A stretch of 64,000 bases of DNA from Candidimonas nitroreducens. GTDB taxonomy: Bacteria; Pseudomonadota; Gammaproteobacteria; Burkholderiales; Burkholderiaceae_B. The translations under genes were made by a program, and so were the position numbers. Positions 53,455 to 63,876 of this stretch are shown piece by piece. Numbering within the stretch: position 1 is the stretch's first letter; every line of letters begins with the position of its first letter. The DNA lies in contig NZ_NJIH01000001.1 of assembly GCF_002209565.1 (NCBI RefSeq), positions 278,226 through 342,225 on the forward strand, given 5' to 3'. The notes beneath the pieces are model-generated. The model ran no database searches and had not been told where the DNA came from. It was given only the letters and a program-made list of their open reading frames with translations.

Positions 53455-54744
53455 CTACAGCCAGCCGCCGGTGAAACCGGCGCGCTTCAGGCCTGCGACG
53501 ATATGCGGGCAGGCCTTCATCCATTCCCACAGCTTGCCGCTGCGGTAATTCTCGATCATGAGCACGATGGGGCCCTGGTTCAAGCCGTAATGCCAGCGCG
53601 ATACCCAGCCATAAGGGCTGCGGATCTGCTCGGGGTGCGTCGGGTTGAAGGTGGCCTTGAAGCCATAGGGATTGCCGACCTTGAGCTTGACTTCATTGAT
53701 GAAGTAATCGATGGCCGGCAGCACGATATCGGGCGCAAACGGCAGCGAGGCGACCACCGCCCAAGGGGCCAAGGTGCCGTCGTCGGGGCCCTCGGGCACG
53801 CCGCGGGCAATATAGTCGTAGAACTGGCAGTCCACCCCGTTGATCTTGCGCACATCGGGGCCCGGGCCGTCGCTGGCGGTAATGCCCCAGCACTTCCTGC
53901 CGTAGCGCTTGAAGCCGTGCGGATTGTCGATGGCATAGCGATGCTGCACATGGGTGGCGCGGCGGCTGTTTTCAAAATAATCGATACCCTTGCCGCGCAT
54001 GTATTCGTCCTGGATGCCGCGAAAGTCGATCCATATGTGCGAGAGCTGGTGCGTGAACAAAGGGCCGGCATACAGATAGTCGAGCCCGTAGCTGTGTTTC
54101 CATTGGTAAGTCGAGGCCCATGCCGCGTAGCTGCTGGCAGGCAGCGCATGCGTGGGCGAGCCCAGGCCCAGCACGTACATCAGCAGCGCCTCATCGTAGC
54201 CTTCCCAGCGGTACTGGATGAAGCCGCTTTCAGGGTGCCAGCCGTGCGTGACTGTCTGGCCGCCGTTCTGCGCCCACTGCCAATCGGCGCGCTCGTAGAG
54301 CCGCAGCGCCAGGTCGCGGATCTCGCGTTCGGCGGGTGTGGCCGCGTCGAAGTACACCGCGGCGGTCAGCCCGCCGGCCAGCAGGAAGGCGCTGTCGATC
54401 GTGGACAGTTCGCACTTCCAGGCACGGCGCCCGGTCTGCATGTCGAGGAAGTGGTAATAGAAGCCCTTGTAGCCGGTGGCGTCGGGCTCGGGCCCCTGTG
54501 GGCTTTGATGGAAGAAGCGCAGCGTGGTCAAGGCGCGCTGTGCAGCATCGCTGCGCGCGATCAGGCCGGCCTCGACGCCGACCGGATAAGCCGCCAGCGC
54601 CAATCCAGTGGCGGCGATGCTGCACGGCCATCCCGGTTCGGTTTTGTCCAGCACCAGGCCGTTGGCCGGGTTCGCTTCATGCAAAAAATAACCGAAGGTT
54701 TCATGTTGGAGCAATCGCAATTCTGCGTCAGTGGATAATCGCAC
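53455..54744 (-). CDS. Glycoamylase-like GH144-type beta-1,2-glucanase
   Basis: About 430 residues. AGGAG lies directly against an ATG at 54753 but is spaced 9 bases from a GTG at 54744, so GTG is the better start. The alpha/alpha-barrel pattern has FGYFLHEANPANGLVLDK, GYKGFYYHFLDMQTG, WKCELSTIDSAFLLAG, SYGLDYLYAGPLFTHQLSHIW and GPIVLMIENYRSGKLW, the landmarks of the GH144/glycoamylase-like family. No signal peptide is visible, so it is probably cytoplasmic. It is divergent from a cyclic beta-1,2-glucan synthase, and likely trims or recycles that polymer. Confidence 0.88.
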   Translation of the reverse strand: MRLSTDAELRLLQHETFGYFLHEANPANGLVLDKTEPGWPCSIAATGLALAAYPVGVEAGLIARSDAAQRALTTLRFFHQSPQGPEPDATGYKGFYYHFLDMQTGRRAWKCELSTIDSAFLLAGGLTAAVYFDAATPAEREIRDLALRLYERADWQWAQNGGQTVTHGWHPESGFIQYRWEGYDEALLMYVLGLGSPTHALPASSYAAWASTYQWKHSYGLDYLYAGPLFTHQLSHIWIDFRGIQDEYMRGKGIDYFENSRRATHVQHRYAIDNPHGFKRYGRKCWGITASDGPGPDVRKINGVDCQFYDYIARGVPEGPDDGTLAPWAVVASLPFAPDIVLPAIDYFINEVKLKVGNPYGFKATFNPTHPEQIRSPYGWVSRWHYGLNQGPIVLMIENYRSGKLWEWMKACPHIVAGLKRAGFTGGWL

Positions 54745-54777
54745 GTGTATCATCTCCTGGACTGCTCTGTTGGAAAC

Positions 54778-54799
54778 TACAGTACAGAGTACAGTACAG
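54778..54799. promoter_or_regulatory. Paired 10-base direct repeats near the glucanase start
   Basis: TACAGTACAG occurs at 54778-54787 and again at 54790-54799, offset by 12 bases, about one helical turn. On the minus strand each reads CTGTACTGTA. They sit about 35-55 bases upstream of the glucanase start and could be a tandem regulator site. Confidence 0.45.
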
Positions 54800-54940
54800 G
54801 TTAGCGCCGTATCGCGGCTCTGCGCAACATTGCGCAGCTTTCCGTAACGCCCTGGGGTCAGCGCGCGCCGAACCGGGTCGGGCCCATCGCGGCCTGTTCC
54901 GCTGCCGGCCCGCTGCGCGGCGGTCTTGCCCAGGGCTGGG

Positions 54941-54988
54941 GTCTGCTCACACTAAAAGGGGCTTCCCTCCTTTAATGCGAGCAGGCTC
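54941..54988. repeat. Imperfect hairpin repeat, copy 2
   Basis: GTCTGCTCACACTAAAAGGGG at its left arm pairs imperfectly with CCTCCTTTAATGCGAGCAGGC at its right. It shares CTAAAAGGGGC with copy 1 at 28366-28376 and the GAGCCTG(C/T)TC(G/A)CAT(T/C)AAA arm pattern with 32922-32939. It lies between divergent glucanase and glucan-synthase genes, so it is not a simple terminator. Confidence 0.6.
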
Positions 54989-55116
54989 TAACTCAGGCGT
55001 GCAATCACGCATCTGCGCGGCGCAAGGCCGCGGCCGGACAACGCATACCAGCATTCTTGCGCGGGCCGCAGACGCCATACGCTGTAGGCAGCCGGCCGAC
55101 AAGGAGCAACAACTGC

Positions 55117-58100
55117 ATGAAGCTGGGTTCAAGCATCGTGAACATACTCGAGAGGCGGCACACGGACGGCGGGTTCGGCCCGTTCGAAGCGCCCGTGCGC
55201 GCCGAACTCTTCAGCCAGGAAAGGCTGGAGCAGCATGCGGCCAGCCTGGCCAAGGCACAGGCCATCGCACACAAGCCAGGCCTGAAGCGTACGCTGGTGC
55301 GGCGCATGGCCGAAAACGAAAAAGTTCTGTTCGAATGCTTCGATGCGATCGCCCGCGCCACGCGCGAGCGGCGCTCTATTACACCCGCCGCGGAATGGCT
55401 GCTCGACAATTTCCGCGTGATCGAAGACCAGTTCAAGCAGACCCGCCGCGAACTGGCCAGCGCCACGTACAGAAAGCTGCCGCGGCTGGCCGAGGGCCCG
55501 CTGCGCGGCCATCCGCGCATCTACGGTGTTGCCTGGGCCTTCGTGGCGCACACCGACAGCCGCTTCGATGCGGCATTGCTGCGCAGCTTCATGCTGGCCT
55601 ACCAGCGGGTGCAGCCCTTGACCATAGCCGAGCTGTGGGCCCTGCCCCTGGCCCTGCGCTGCGTGCTGATCGAGAACCTGCGGCGCATCTGCGTGTATGT
55701 CGCCGGCTCGCAGCACATACGCCAGCAGGCCGACGAGCTGGCCGACGATCTGCTGGCGCTGGACAAGCAGGCGAGTACCGGCAGCATGGACGATGTGCTG
55801 CGCGAGCGCGTGTCACAGCCGCTGCAGCCGGCCTTCGCGGTGCAGCTGATCCAGCGCCTGCGCTATCAGGACGTGTCGCTGCAATGGCTCAGCCGCGAGC
55901 TGGCGCGTTCGCATCTGACGGTGGACGGCGTGGTTCAGGCCGAACACGCCGGCCAGGCGGCGGCCAACATGACGGTGCGCAACATCATCACCGGCATGCG
56001 CGACATGTGGGCCTTCGACTGGCAGTCGCTGTTCGAAAGCGTCAGCCTGGTCGACGCCAGCCTGCGCCGCGGCGCAGGCTATGCCGACATGGACTTCATC
56101 ACCCGCGACCGCTACCGGCATGCGGTCGAAGTCCTGGCGGCACGCAGCCCGCTTACCGAGCTCGAAGTCGCCGAGGCCGCCATGGCCAGGGCTGCGGCCG
56201 AGGGCACCGAACACCAGGATCCGCGCCACGGCGACCCGGGCTACTACCTGATTTCCAGCGGCCGCGACAGCTTCGAGCACGAAATCGGCTTTCAGCCTTC
56301 GTTGAAACAGCGCTGCATGAAGATCTACGCGGCGCATGCAAGCATCTACATCGGCCTGATCCTGCTGCTCAGCGCGCTGCTGCTGGCCGTGCCGCTGTGC
56401 CTGAGCGCCGCGGCCGGCGCGGATGCGCCGGCGCTCTGGCTGCTCGGCCTGCTCGGTTTCTTTCCGGCTTCCGATCTGGCGGCCCTGCTCGTGGACAAGG
56501 CTGTCATGCGCCTGATCGCCCCGCATCATCTGGCGCGCCTGGAGCTGCGGCACGGCATACCGAAGCGGCTGCGCAGCTTCGTGGTCATGCCTACGCTGCT
56601 GACTTCCGAAGCAGACATCCGCTCGCAAATAGACCACCTGGAAGTGCACTACCTGGCCAACCCGGACGGCGAGGTGTACTACGGCCTGCTGTCGGACTGG
56701 GCCGACGCAGATACCGAGGTTCGCGAGAGCGACGTGCCGCTGCTCGAGGCGGCCAGCCGCCTCATCGGCGAGCTGAACCGGCGCCACGGCCGGATGCCCG
56801 ACGGCAGCTTGCGCTTCCACTTGTACCATCGCCGCCGCTTGTGGAACGCCGCGCAAGGCAAATGGCTGTCATGGGAACGCAAGCGCGGCAAGCTGCATGA
56901 ATTCAACCGCCTGCTGCGCGGCGCCGCGGACACCTCTTTTCTGACGCGAGACGGCAAACCCGCCTGGGTGCCCGAGGGCGTGCGCTACGTCATCACCCTG
57001 GACAGCGATACCCGGCTGCCCATCGGCGCGGTCAGGCAGCTGGTGGGTGCGGCCGCGCACCCCTTGAACCGCCCGGGCATCGACCCCGATACGCAACGCG
57101 TCACCGAAGGCTACGGCATACTGCAGCCGCGCGTCACCCCGACCCTGCCCTCGACGCGCGAAAGCTCGATATTCCAGCGGCTGTTCTCGGGCCCTTGCGG
57201 CCTGGATCCATACGCCGCTGCGGTCTCCAATGTCTATCAGGATCTGTTCCAGGAAGGCAGCTACACGGGCAAGGGCATTTACGACGTGGATGCCTTCGAA
57301 ACCGCGCTGGCCGGCCGCATTCCGGAAAACGCCATACTCAGCCACGATCTGTTCGAAGGCATATTCGCGCGCTGCGGCCTGGTCACGGATGTCGAGTTTT
57401 TTGAAGATTTTCCCTCCAACTACCAAGTGGCGGCCGCCCGCGGCCACCGCTGGATGCGCGGCGACTGGCAACTGCTGCCCTGGATACTCGGCCTGCGCGG
57501 CGACACCATTCCCGCCATAGGCCGCTGGAAGATGCTGGACAACCTGCGGCGCTCGCTGTCGGCGCCGGCGACGGTGGCGCTGCTGCTGGCAAGCTGGCTG
57601 CTGCCGCATGCCGCGCCGGCTGCCTGGGCCGCGGCCGTGATGCTGGTGCTGGCGGCGCCCGCCATTCTGTCCGTATGCCACGGCCTGCTGCCTACGCGCT
57701 CCGGCGTATCGGCGCTCAGCCACCTGCATGCCGTTGCATACGATCTGCTGCAAGGCTGCGCCTATGTGGCCATCGCAGTGACGCTGCTGGCGCACAAGGG
57801 CTGGCTGGCATTGGACGCCATCGGCCGTACGCTGTTTCGCCTGATGGTCAGCCATCGCCTGCTGCTGGACTGGGTGACCTCGGCCCAGTCCAGGCTGCGC
57901 GCCAGCCTGTCGCTGATGCACTTCACCTGGTCGCTGCGCGCGGCGGTACTGATCGCCGTAGCCGGCGCCATTGCCGTATGGCGCAACGATCCGCTGAATC
58001 TGCGCGTGGCCGCGCCGTTCCTGGTGCTGTGGGGTTTGTCGCCGTTTTTTGCGCACCTGATCAGCCTGCCGCCCGAATCGGCCAAACCTCGCCCTGCCAC

Positions 58101-61100
58101 GCCCGAAGAGATACCGGCGCTGCGCGAAGCGGCGCGCCGCATCTGGCGCTACTTCTCGACCTTCGTAAGCGCCGAAGACCACGCCTTGCCGCCGGACAAC
58201 TTCCAGGAAGACCCGCAGCCCGTCATCGCGCACCGCAGCTCGCCGACCAATTTCGGACTTTACCTGCTGTCGATCGTGACGGCGCGCGACTTCGGCTGGA
58301 TCGGCCTGGCGGAGACCATCGACCGGCTCGAAGCCACATTGGGCACCCTGCAGCAGCTGCCGCGCTTTCGCGGGCACTTCTATAACTGGTACGACACGCG
58401 CGACCTCAGCATCCTGGAGCCGCAATACATTTCATCGGTGGACAGCGGCAATCTGGCCGGACACTTGCTGGCGCTGGCCAGCGCCTGCACGGAGCTGGCC
58501 GGCAAGCCTGTATTCGACGCCCGGCACCTGCAGGGCATCGCCGATTCCGTGCGCCTGATGCGTCGCGCCATGCCCGAGGAGCGCAACGACCGGCGCACAC
58601 TGACGGTGAACCCCAGCCAGCTGCATGAGGGCCTGGACGAATTCGAGCGGGCGCTGCTGGCCTACACGACAACGCATGTCGCGGATTGGCCGGCGCTGTG
58701 GCGCGAGCTGGACGAACGCGCCGCGATCCTGCTGGATCTGGCCCAGACCAACGCGGAAGAACGCGGCGACTCGGAACAGAGCGAAGCGCTGGCCTGGGCC
58801 AGGGCGATACGTTCCGATGTGGCCAGCCACTTGCGCGACATCCCCATGCAAGAGCAGGCGCTGCAGCAATCCCAGCCGTTGCAGCAACAATACGCAGCGG
58901 ATGCGGACGCACATGTGGGCGCGGGAGCCGCTGCGGATCCGGTGCAAGAGCCCGCAACGGGCGCGCGCGACGCGGCCTGCGCCAGGCTCGAGGCCCTGGC
59001 CGCCCTCAGCCTGCGGCTGTTCCGCGCCATGGATTTCGGCTTTCTGTACGATGCCGACCGGCGTCTGTTTTCCATAGGCTATCGCGTCAAGGACGCCATG
59101 CTGGACAACAGCTACTACGATCTGCTGGCGTCCGAGGCGCGGCTGGCCAGCTACGTTGCCGTGGCCAAGGGCGACGTGCCGCCCACGCATTGGCTGCGCC
59201 TGGGCCGGCCGATGACGCGCCAGGGCTGGGGAGCCGTGCTGTTGTCCTGGTCGGGCTCCATGTTCGAATATCTCATGCCCTCGCTGGTCATGTACACGCC
59301 CAGCCACAGCCTGCTCGACCAGACCTGCCGCCTGGCCATTGCCCGGCAGATCGAGTACGGCAAAGAGCTCGGCATCCCCTGGGGCATCTCGGAATCGGCC
59401 TACAATGTACGGGACAGATCCCTGACCTATCAGTATTCCGACTTCGGGGTGCCCGGGCTGGGCCTGAAACGCGGCCTGGGCCAGCAGCTCGTCACGGCGC
59501 CCTACGCCACCGTGCTGGCGGCGATGTACCAGACCGCCGCCGCGGTGCAGAACCTGGCCCGCATCGAAGCCGCCGGAGGCCGCGGCATTTACGGCTACTA
59601 CGACGCCGTCGACTTCACGCCGTCGCGGGTTCCGGAAGGCCAGCACGCGGCGCCGGTGCGCGCTTACATGGCGCATCATCAAGGCATGTCGCTGGTGGCT
59701 CTGGGCAATGTGCTGTTCGATGGCGCGATGCGCCATCGCTTCCATCGCCAGGCCATCGTGCGCGCCGCCGACATGCTGCTGCAGGAGCCCCGTCCGCGCG
59801 AAGTCAGTGTGGCGCTGCCGCGCCGCGATCCGGCCGTCGCCGTGCTGTCCAAGGAGACCATCATGCCCGTGTCACGCAGATTTCGTTCCGCCAGGCAGCC
59901 GGTGCCGGCGACCCACCTGCTGTCCAACGGCCGCTATACCGTGATGATCACTGCGGCCGGCTCGGGCTACAGCATGTGCGACGGCATGGCGGTGACGCGC
60001 TGGCGCGAAGACAGCACCTGCGATGCCTGGGGCAATTATCTGTTCCTGCGCGATACGGCCAGCGGCGCAGTTTGGTCGGCGACTCAGCAGCCGGTGGGCG
60101 TCGAACCCGAACGCTACGAGGTGGTCTTCTCGGAAGACCGGGCGCGCATTTCGCGCCAGGACGGCGCGCTGTCCACCACTCTGGACGTGCTGGTGTCGCC
60201 CGAAGACAATGCCGAGATCCGCCGCTTGTCCATCACCAATTCAGACCAGCAGGCGCACGACGTGGAACTCACCTCGTACGCCGAGGTGGTGTTGGCCCCC
60301 ATGGCCGCCGATGCGGCGCATCCGGCATTCTCCAATCTTTTCATCGAAACCGAGTATCTGCCCAATATCCGCGGCCTGGTGGCCATGCGCAGGCCGCGCA
60401 GCGCGAGCGACCCGCAACAATGGGCCGCGCACATACTGGCGGGCGGCGCCCAATTGGAAAGCGTAGGCTACGAAACCGATCGCGCCCGCTTCCTGGGCCG
60501 CGGGCGCAGCGTGCGCACGCCGGTGGCCATACTCGATGGACGGCCTCTTTCCAATACCGTGGGCTCGGTGCTCGACCCCATTTTCAGCCTGCGCACCCGG
60601 GTGCGCGTCGAGCCGGGCGCCACGGCGCACGTGCTGTTCGCCACCATGACGGCGCAAAGCCGCGAAGAGCTGGTCAATCTCGCCGACAAATACCACGACC
60701 CCGCCAGCTTCGAGCGCATCTCGACCCTGGCCTGGACCGAAGGCCAGGTGCGCCTGCATCATCTGGGCATCGACGCCGACGAGGCGCATCTGTTCCAGTT
60801 GCTGGCCAATCGCGTGCTTTATATGGACGCGTCCCTGCGCCCGGGCAGCGAGGTGCTCAAGCGCAATACCCTGAACGCCACGTCCTTGTGGCGCTACAGC
60901 ATTTCGGGCGATCTGCCCATCGTGCTGCTGCGCGTGGACGAGCAGGAAGACCGGGAAATCGTGCGCCAGATGCTGCGCGCGCACGAATACTGGCACGGCA
61001 AGGGTCTGTCGGTCGATCTGGTCATCTTGAATGAAAGAAAGGCCTCGTACATCCAGGATCTGCAGACATCCCTGGAAACCATGGTTAGGGACAGCCAGTC

Positions 61101-63783
61101 CGCTCCAGCGGATTCGGGCCGCGGCGGCATATTCGTGCTGCGCTCGGATCGCATGGAGCTGGCCGAAATCGACCTGCTGCAGTGCGCCGCCCGCGCTGTG
61201 CTGGCAGGCCAGAAGCAAGGCAGCCTGGAAGAACAGCTGGCGCGCCTGAAGCGCCGCCCGACCAAGCCCACGCCAGCCGCTTTGCCGCATCGACGCGGTT
61301 CCGAGGCGAGCCATGCGGCCACGGCCGAAGCGCTGCCCGAGCTGGAATTTTTCAACGGCCTGGGCGGCTTTGCCGAACACGGGCGCGAATACACGGTCGT
61401 ACTGGGGCAAGGGCAGCGCACCCCGGCGCCTTGGATCAACGTGGTGGCCAATCCCGGTTTCGGCTTCCTGGCTTCGGAATCCGGCTCGGGCTACACCTGG
61501 GCAGGCAACAGCCAGGAGAATCAGCTCACGCCCTGGTCCAACGACCCTGTCAGCGATGCGCCTGGCGAAGTCTTCTACCTGCGCGACGAAGACAGCGGCG
61601 CATGCTGGACGCCCACTGCCCTGCCCATACGCCTGGAACAGGCACGCTACATCGCCCGCCACGGCCATGGCTACACCCGCTACACGCATACCTCCAACGG
61701 CATCGCGGCCGAGCTGCTGCAATTCGTGGCGCGGCAGGATCCGGTCAAGATCTCGGTGCTGACACTCGAGAACCGTTCCACACACACGCGCAGACTCAGC
61801 GCCACCGCCTACGTCGAGTGGGTGCTGGGAACCTCGCGCGCAGCGGGAGCGCCCTTCATCGTTACCGAGATGGATGCCGACAGCGGCACCCTGTATGCGC
61901 ACAATCCCTGGAACATGCAATTCGGCGGCCACACGGCCTTCGTGCACTGGACAGCGGAACTCGACTCCTGGACCGCCGACCGCGGCGAATTCATCGGCCG
62001 CAACGGCAATCTCGAGTCGCCGGCGGCTCTGGCGCGAAGCGCCAAGCTTGGCGGGCGCAGCGGCGCGGGCCTGGATCCTTGCGCAGCCTTGCGCACCGGC
62101 GTGCAGATCCGCCCCGGGCAGCAGTTGCGGCTGGTGTTCGTGCTGGGACAGGCCGACGACAGACAGTCGGCCGCGACGCTGGCGGCGCGCTACCGCGACA
62201 TCGATCCCGATGCCTTGCTGGGTGAAATCACGCAGCAATGGGATCGCATCCTGGGTACCGTGCAGGTGCAGACGCCCGATCGTGCCGCCGACCTCATGCT
62301 CAACGGTTGGCTGCTATACCAGGTGCTGGCCTGCCGCATGTGGGCTCGCGCCGCCTTCTATCAGGTCAGCGGCGCCTATGGTTTCCGCGACCAGCTGCAG
62401 GACAGCATGGCGCTGAATCTGGCCCGCCCCGACCTGGCGCGCGCGCACATTCTGCGCAGCGCGGCCCGCCAGTTCCCCGAGGGCGACGTGCAGCACTGGT
62501 GGCACCCGCCCGGCGGCAGCGGCGTGCGCACGCACATTTCCGACGACCGTCTCTGGCTGCCTTATGTGGTTGCGGAATACGTGGCCACCACGGGCGATGC
62601 CGGCGTGCTGGACGAGCAGATCCCGTTCCTGGAGGGCGCGGCCGTCGAGCCGGGCCACGACGACGCCTACTACCAGCCGGCCGTCTCGGCACAGACGGCG
62701 AGCCTGTACGAACACTGCGTGCGCGCCATAGAATGCAGCCTGGCGCGCGGTGCACACGGCCTGCCGCTCATGGGCACGGGTGACTGGAACGACGGCATGA
62801 ATCGCGTCGGCCACGAGGGCAAGGGCGAAAGCGTATGGCTGGGCTGGTTCCTGCACACTACCTTGTCGAGCTTCTCGCCGCTGGCGGCGGCGCGCGGAGA
62901 ACACGATACCGTGCAGCGCTGGAAGCACTATGCGACAGAGCTGCGCGCCGCCATCCGCAAAGAAGCCTGGGACGGCGCCTGGTACCGCCGGGCCTACTTC
63001 GACGACGGCACGCCGCTGGGCACTTCCGCCGACAACGAATGCCGCATCGACTCCCTGGCGCAGACCTGGAGCGTGATCTCGGGCGCAGCCGAAGCCTCGC
63101 GCCAGCGCCGCGCCATGCAATCGGTCGAGGAATACCTGATCCGCCAAGGCGACGATCTGGTGCTGCTGCTGGCCCCGGCATTCGACAAAATGCAGCGCGA
63201 CCCCGGCTACATCAAAGGCTATCTGCCCGGGGTGCGCGAGAACGGCGGCCAGTACACCCATGCGGCCGCCTGGTGCCTGATCGCCTACACGCTGCTGGGC
63301 GACGGCAATCGCGCCGGCGACCTGTTCCGTATGCTCAATCCCATCCACCATGCATCAAGCCGCGCCGGCGTACACGCCTATAAGGTCGAGCCCTACGTCG
63401 TGGCCGGCGACATCTATGCCGCGCCGGCGCACGTCAGGCGCGGCGGCTGGACCTGGTACACGGGCTCGGCCGGCTGGCTGTATCGAGCCGGCACCGAATG
63501 GCTGCTGGGCCTGCGCAAGCGCGGCGAGACCCTGCAGATCGACCCCTGCATCCCCGCCGACTGGCGCAATCTGCGCCTGCAGTATCGCCACGGAGCCTCT
63601 CTGTACACCATCGAAATCGAGAACCCGCAAGGGGTGTGCCGCGGCGTGGCGCAAATCGAATTCGACGGCGCCCCCCTGCCCCACGGCAAGAAGCGGGCAA
63701 TACCGCTGGTGGACGACGGCCGGCCGCACAATGCGAAAGTGGTGCTGGGCGAGACGGCACGGCCGGTGGCCGAGTCCGATTGA
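55117..63783 (+). CDS. ndvB: Cyclic beta-1,2-glucan synthase
   Basis: 2888 residues from the ATG at 55117 with AAGGAGC upstream (an earlier start at 55057 lacks one). Domains in order: N-terminal region; membrane segments about 408-455; a GT84 glucosyltransferase with TLDSDTRLPIGA (near 626), YTGKGIYDVDAFE, HDLFEGIFARCGL (near 742) and RWMRGDWQLLPW; further membrane segments about 810-980; a glycoamylase-like domain near 1040-1530 with GISESAYNVRD and MAHHQGMSLVALG; then two GH94-like modules, the second with GTGDWNDGMNRVG near 2553, the usual catalytic Asp region. It polymerises UDP-glucose and cyclises the chain for export to the periplasm, as in Brucella Cgs and Rhizobium NdvB. The gene name is by family, not proven orthology. 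Confidence 0.93.
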   Translation: MKLGSSIVNILERRHTDGGFGPFEAPVRAELFSQERLEQHAASLAKAQAIAHKPGLKRTLVRRMAENEKVLFECFDAIARATRERRSITPAAEWLLDNFRVIEDQFKQTRRELASATYRKLPRLAEGPLRGHPRIYGVAWAFVAHTDSRFDAALLRSFMLAYQRVQPLTIAELWALPLALRCVLIENLRRICVYVAGSQHIRQQADELADDLLALDKQASTGSMDDVLRERVSQPLQPAFAVQLIQRLRYQDVSLQWLSRELARSHLTVDGVVQAEHAGQAAANMTVRNIITGMRDMWAFDWQSLFESVSLVDASLRRGAGYADMDFITRDRYRHAVEVLAARSPLTELEVAEAAMARAAAEGTEHQDPRHGDPGYYLISSGRDSFEHEIGFQPSLKQRCMKIYAAHASIYIGLILLLSALLLAVPLCLSAAAGADAPALWLLGLLGFFPASDLAALLVDKAVMRLIAPHHLARLELRHGIPKRLRSFVVMPTLLTSEADIRSQIDHLEVHYLANPDGEVYYGLLSDWADADTEVRESDVPLLEAASRLIGELNRRHGRMPDGSLRFHLYHRRRLWNAAQGKWLSWERKRGKLHEFNRLLRGAADTSFLTRDGKPAWVPEGVRYVITLDSDTRLPIGAVRQLVGAAAHPLNRPGIDPDTQRVTEGYGILQPRVTPTLPSTRESSIFQRLFSGPCGLDPYAAAVSNVYQDLFQEGSYTGKGIYDVDAFETALAGRIPENAILSHDLFEGIFARCGLVTDVEFFEDFPSNYQVAAARGHRWMRGDWQLLPWILGLRGDTIPAIGRWKMLDNLRRSLSAPATVALLLASWLLPHAAPAAWAAAVMLVLAAPAILSVCHGLLPTRSGVSALSHLHAVAYDLLQGCAYVAIAVTLLAHKGWLALDAIGRTLFRLMVSHRLLLDWVTSAQSRLRASLSLMHFTWSLRAAVLIAVAGAIAVWRNDPLNLRVAAPFLVLWGLSPFFAHLISLPPESAKPRPATPEEIPALREAARRIWRYFSTFVSAEDHALPPDNFQEDPQPVIAHRSSPTNFGLYLLSIVTARDFGWIGLAETIDRLEATLGTLQQLPRFRGHFYNWYDTRDLSILEPQYISSVDSGNLAGHLLALASACTELAGKPVFDARHLQGIADSVRLMRRAMPEERNDRRTLTVNPSQLHEGLDEFERALLAYTTTHVADWPALWRELDERAAILLDLAQTNAEERGDSEQSEALAWARAIRSDVASHLRDIPMQEQALQQSQPLQQQYAADADAHVGAGAAADPVQEPATGARDAACARLEALAALSLRLFRAMDFGFLYDADRRLFSIGYRVKDAMLDNSYYDLLASEARLASYVAVAKGDVPPTHWLRLGRPMTRQGWGAVLLSWSGSMFEYLMPSLVMYTPSHSLLDQTCRLAIARQIEYGKELGIPWGISESAYNVRDRSLTYQYSDFGVPGLGLKRGLGQQLVTAPYATVLAAMYQTAAAVQNLARIEAAGGRGIYGYYDAVDFTPSRVPEGQHAAPVRAYMAHHQGMSLVALGNVLFDGAMRHRFHRQAIVRAADMLLQEPRPREVSVALPRRDPAVAVLSKETIMPVSRRFRSARQPVPATHLLSNGRYTVMITAAGSGYSMCDGMAVTRWREDSTCDAWGNYLFLRDTASGAVWSATQQPVGVEPERYEVVFSEDRARISRQDGALSTTLDVLVSPEDNAEIRRLSITNSDQQAHDVELTSYAEVVLAPMAADAAHPAFSNLFIETEYLPNIRGLVAMRRPRSASDPQQWAAHILAGGAQLESVGYETDRARFLGRGRSVRTPVAILDGRPLSNTVGSVLDPIFSLRTRVRVEPGATAHVLFATMTAQSREELVNLADKYHDPASFERISTLAWTEGQVRLHHLGIDADEAHLFQLLANRVLYMDASLRPGSEVLKRNTLNATSLWRYSISGDLPIVLLRVDEQEDREIVRQMLRAHEYWHGKGLSVDLVILNERKASYIQDLQTSLETMVRDSQSAPADSGRGGIFVLRSDRMELAEIDLLQCAARAVLAGQKQGSLEEQLARLKRRPTKPTPAALPHRRGSEASHAATAEALPELEFFNGLGGFAEHGREYTVVLGQGQRTPAPWINVVANPGFGFLASESGSGYTWAGNSQENQLTPWSNDPVSDAPGEVFYLRDEDSGACWTPTALPIRLEQARYIARHGHGYTRYTHTSNGIAAELLQFVARQDPVKISVLTLENRSTHTRRLSATAYVEWVLGTSRAAGAPFIVTEMDADSGTLYAHNPWNMQFGGHTAFVHWTAELDSWTADRGEFIGRNGNLESPAALARSAKLGGRSGAGLDPCAALRTGVQIRPGQQLRLVFVLGQADDRQSAATLAARYRDIDPDALLGEITQQWDRILGTVQVQTPDRAADLMLNGWLLYQVLACRMWARAAFYQVSGAYGFRDQLQDSMALNLARPDLARAHILRSAARQFPEGDVQHWWHPPGGSGVRTHISDDRLWLPYVVAEYVATTGDAGVLDEQIPFLEGAAVEPGHDDAYYQPAVSAQTASLYEHCVRAIECSLARGAHGLPLMGTGDWNDGMNRVGHEGKGESVWLGWFLHTTLSSFSPLAAARGEHDTVQRWKHYATELRAAIRKEAWDGAWYRRAYFDDGTPLGTSADNECRIDSLAQTWSVISGAAEASRQRRAMQSVEEYLIRQGDDLVLLLAPAFDKMQRDPGYIKGYLPGVRENGGQYTHAAAWCLIAYTLLGDGNRAGDLFRMLNPIHHASSRAGVHAYKVEPYVVAGDIYAAPAHVRRGGWTWYTGSAGWLYRAGTEWLLGLRKRGETLQIDPCIPADWRNLRLQYRHGASLYTIEIENPQGVCRGVAQIEFDGAPLPHGKKRAIPLVDDGRPHNAKVVLGETARPVAESD

Positions 63784-63824
63784 AGGCCCGGCAAGAAGCT
63801 GATTCCGCCGCAGGAGAAAGCTGC

Positions 63825-63853
63825 GCTGTCGATAGCATTGCGCTATCGACAGC
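63825..63853. terminator. Perfect 12-bp hairpin after the glucan-synthase gene
   Basis: GCTGTCGATAGC (63825-63836) pairs perfectly with GCTATCGACAGC (63842-63853) around the loop ATTGC. It starts 41 bases past the stop and probably ends the transcript, although no T-run follows. Confidence 0.6.
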
Positions 63854-63876
63854 TGCGCCCGGCGTGCGCGCCCGTT

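Noticed and set aside
54336..56900. Open frame crossing the gap into the glucan-synthase gene
   Set aside because: It is rich in Arg, Ala and Gly, in a different frame from the real synthase and spans the divergent promoter.
60241..62238. Long open frame on the minus strand opposite the glucan-synthase gene
   Set aside because: It is a shadow of a clearly coding plus-strand gene and carries no family motif.
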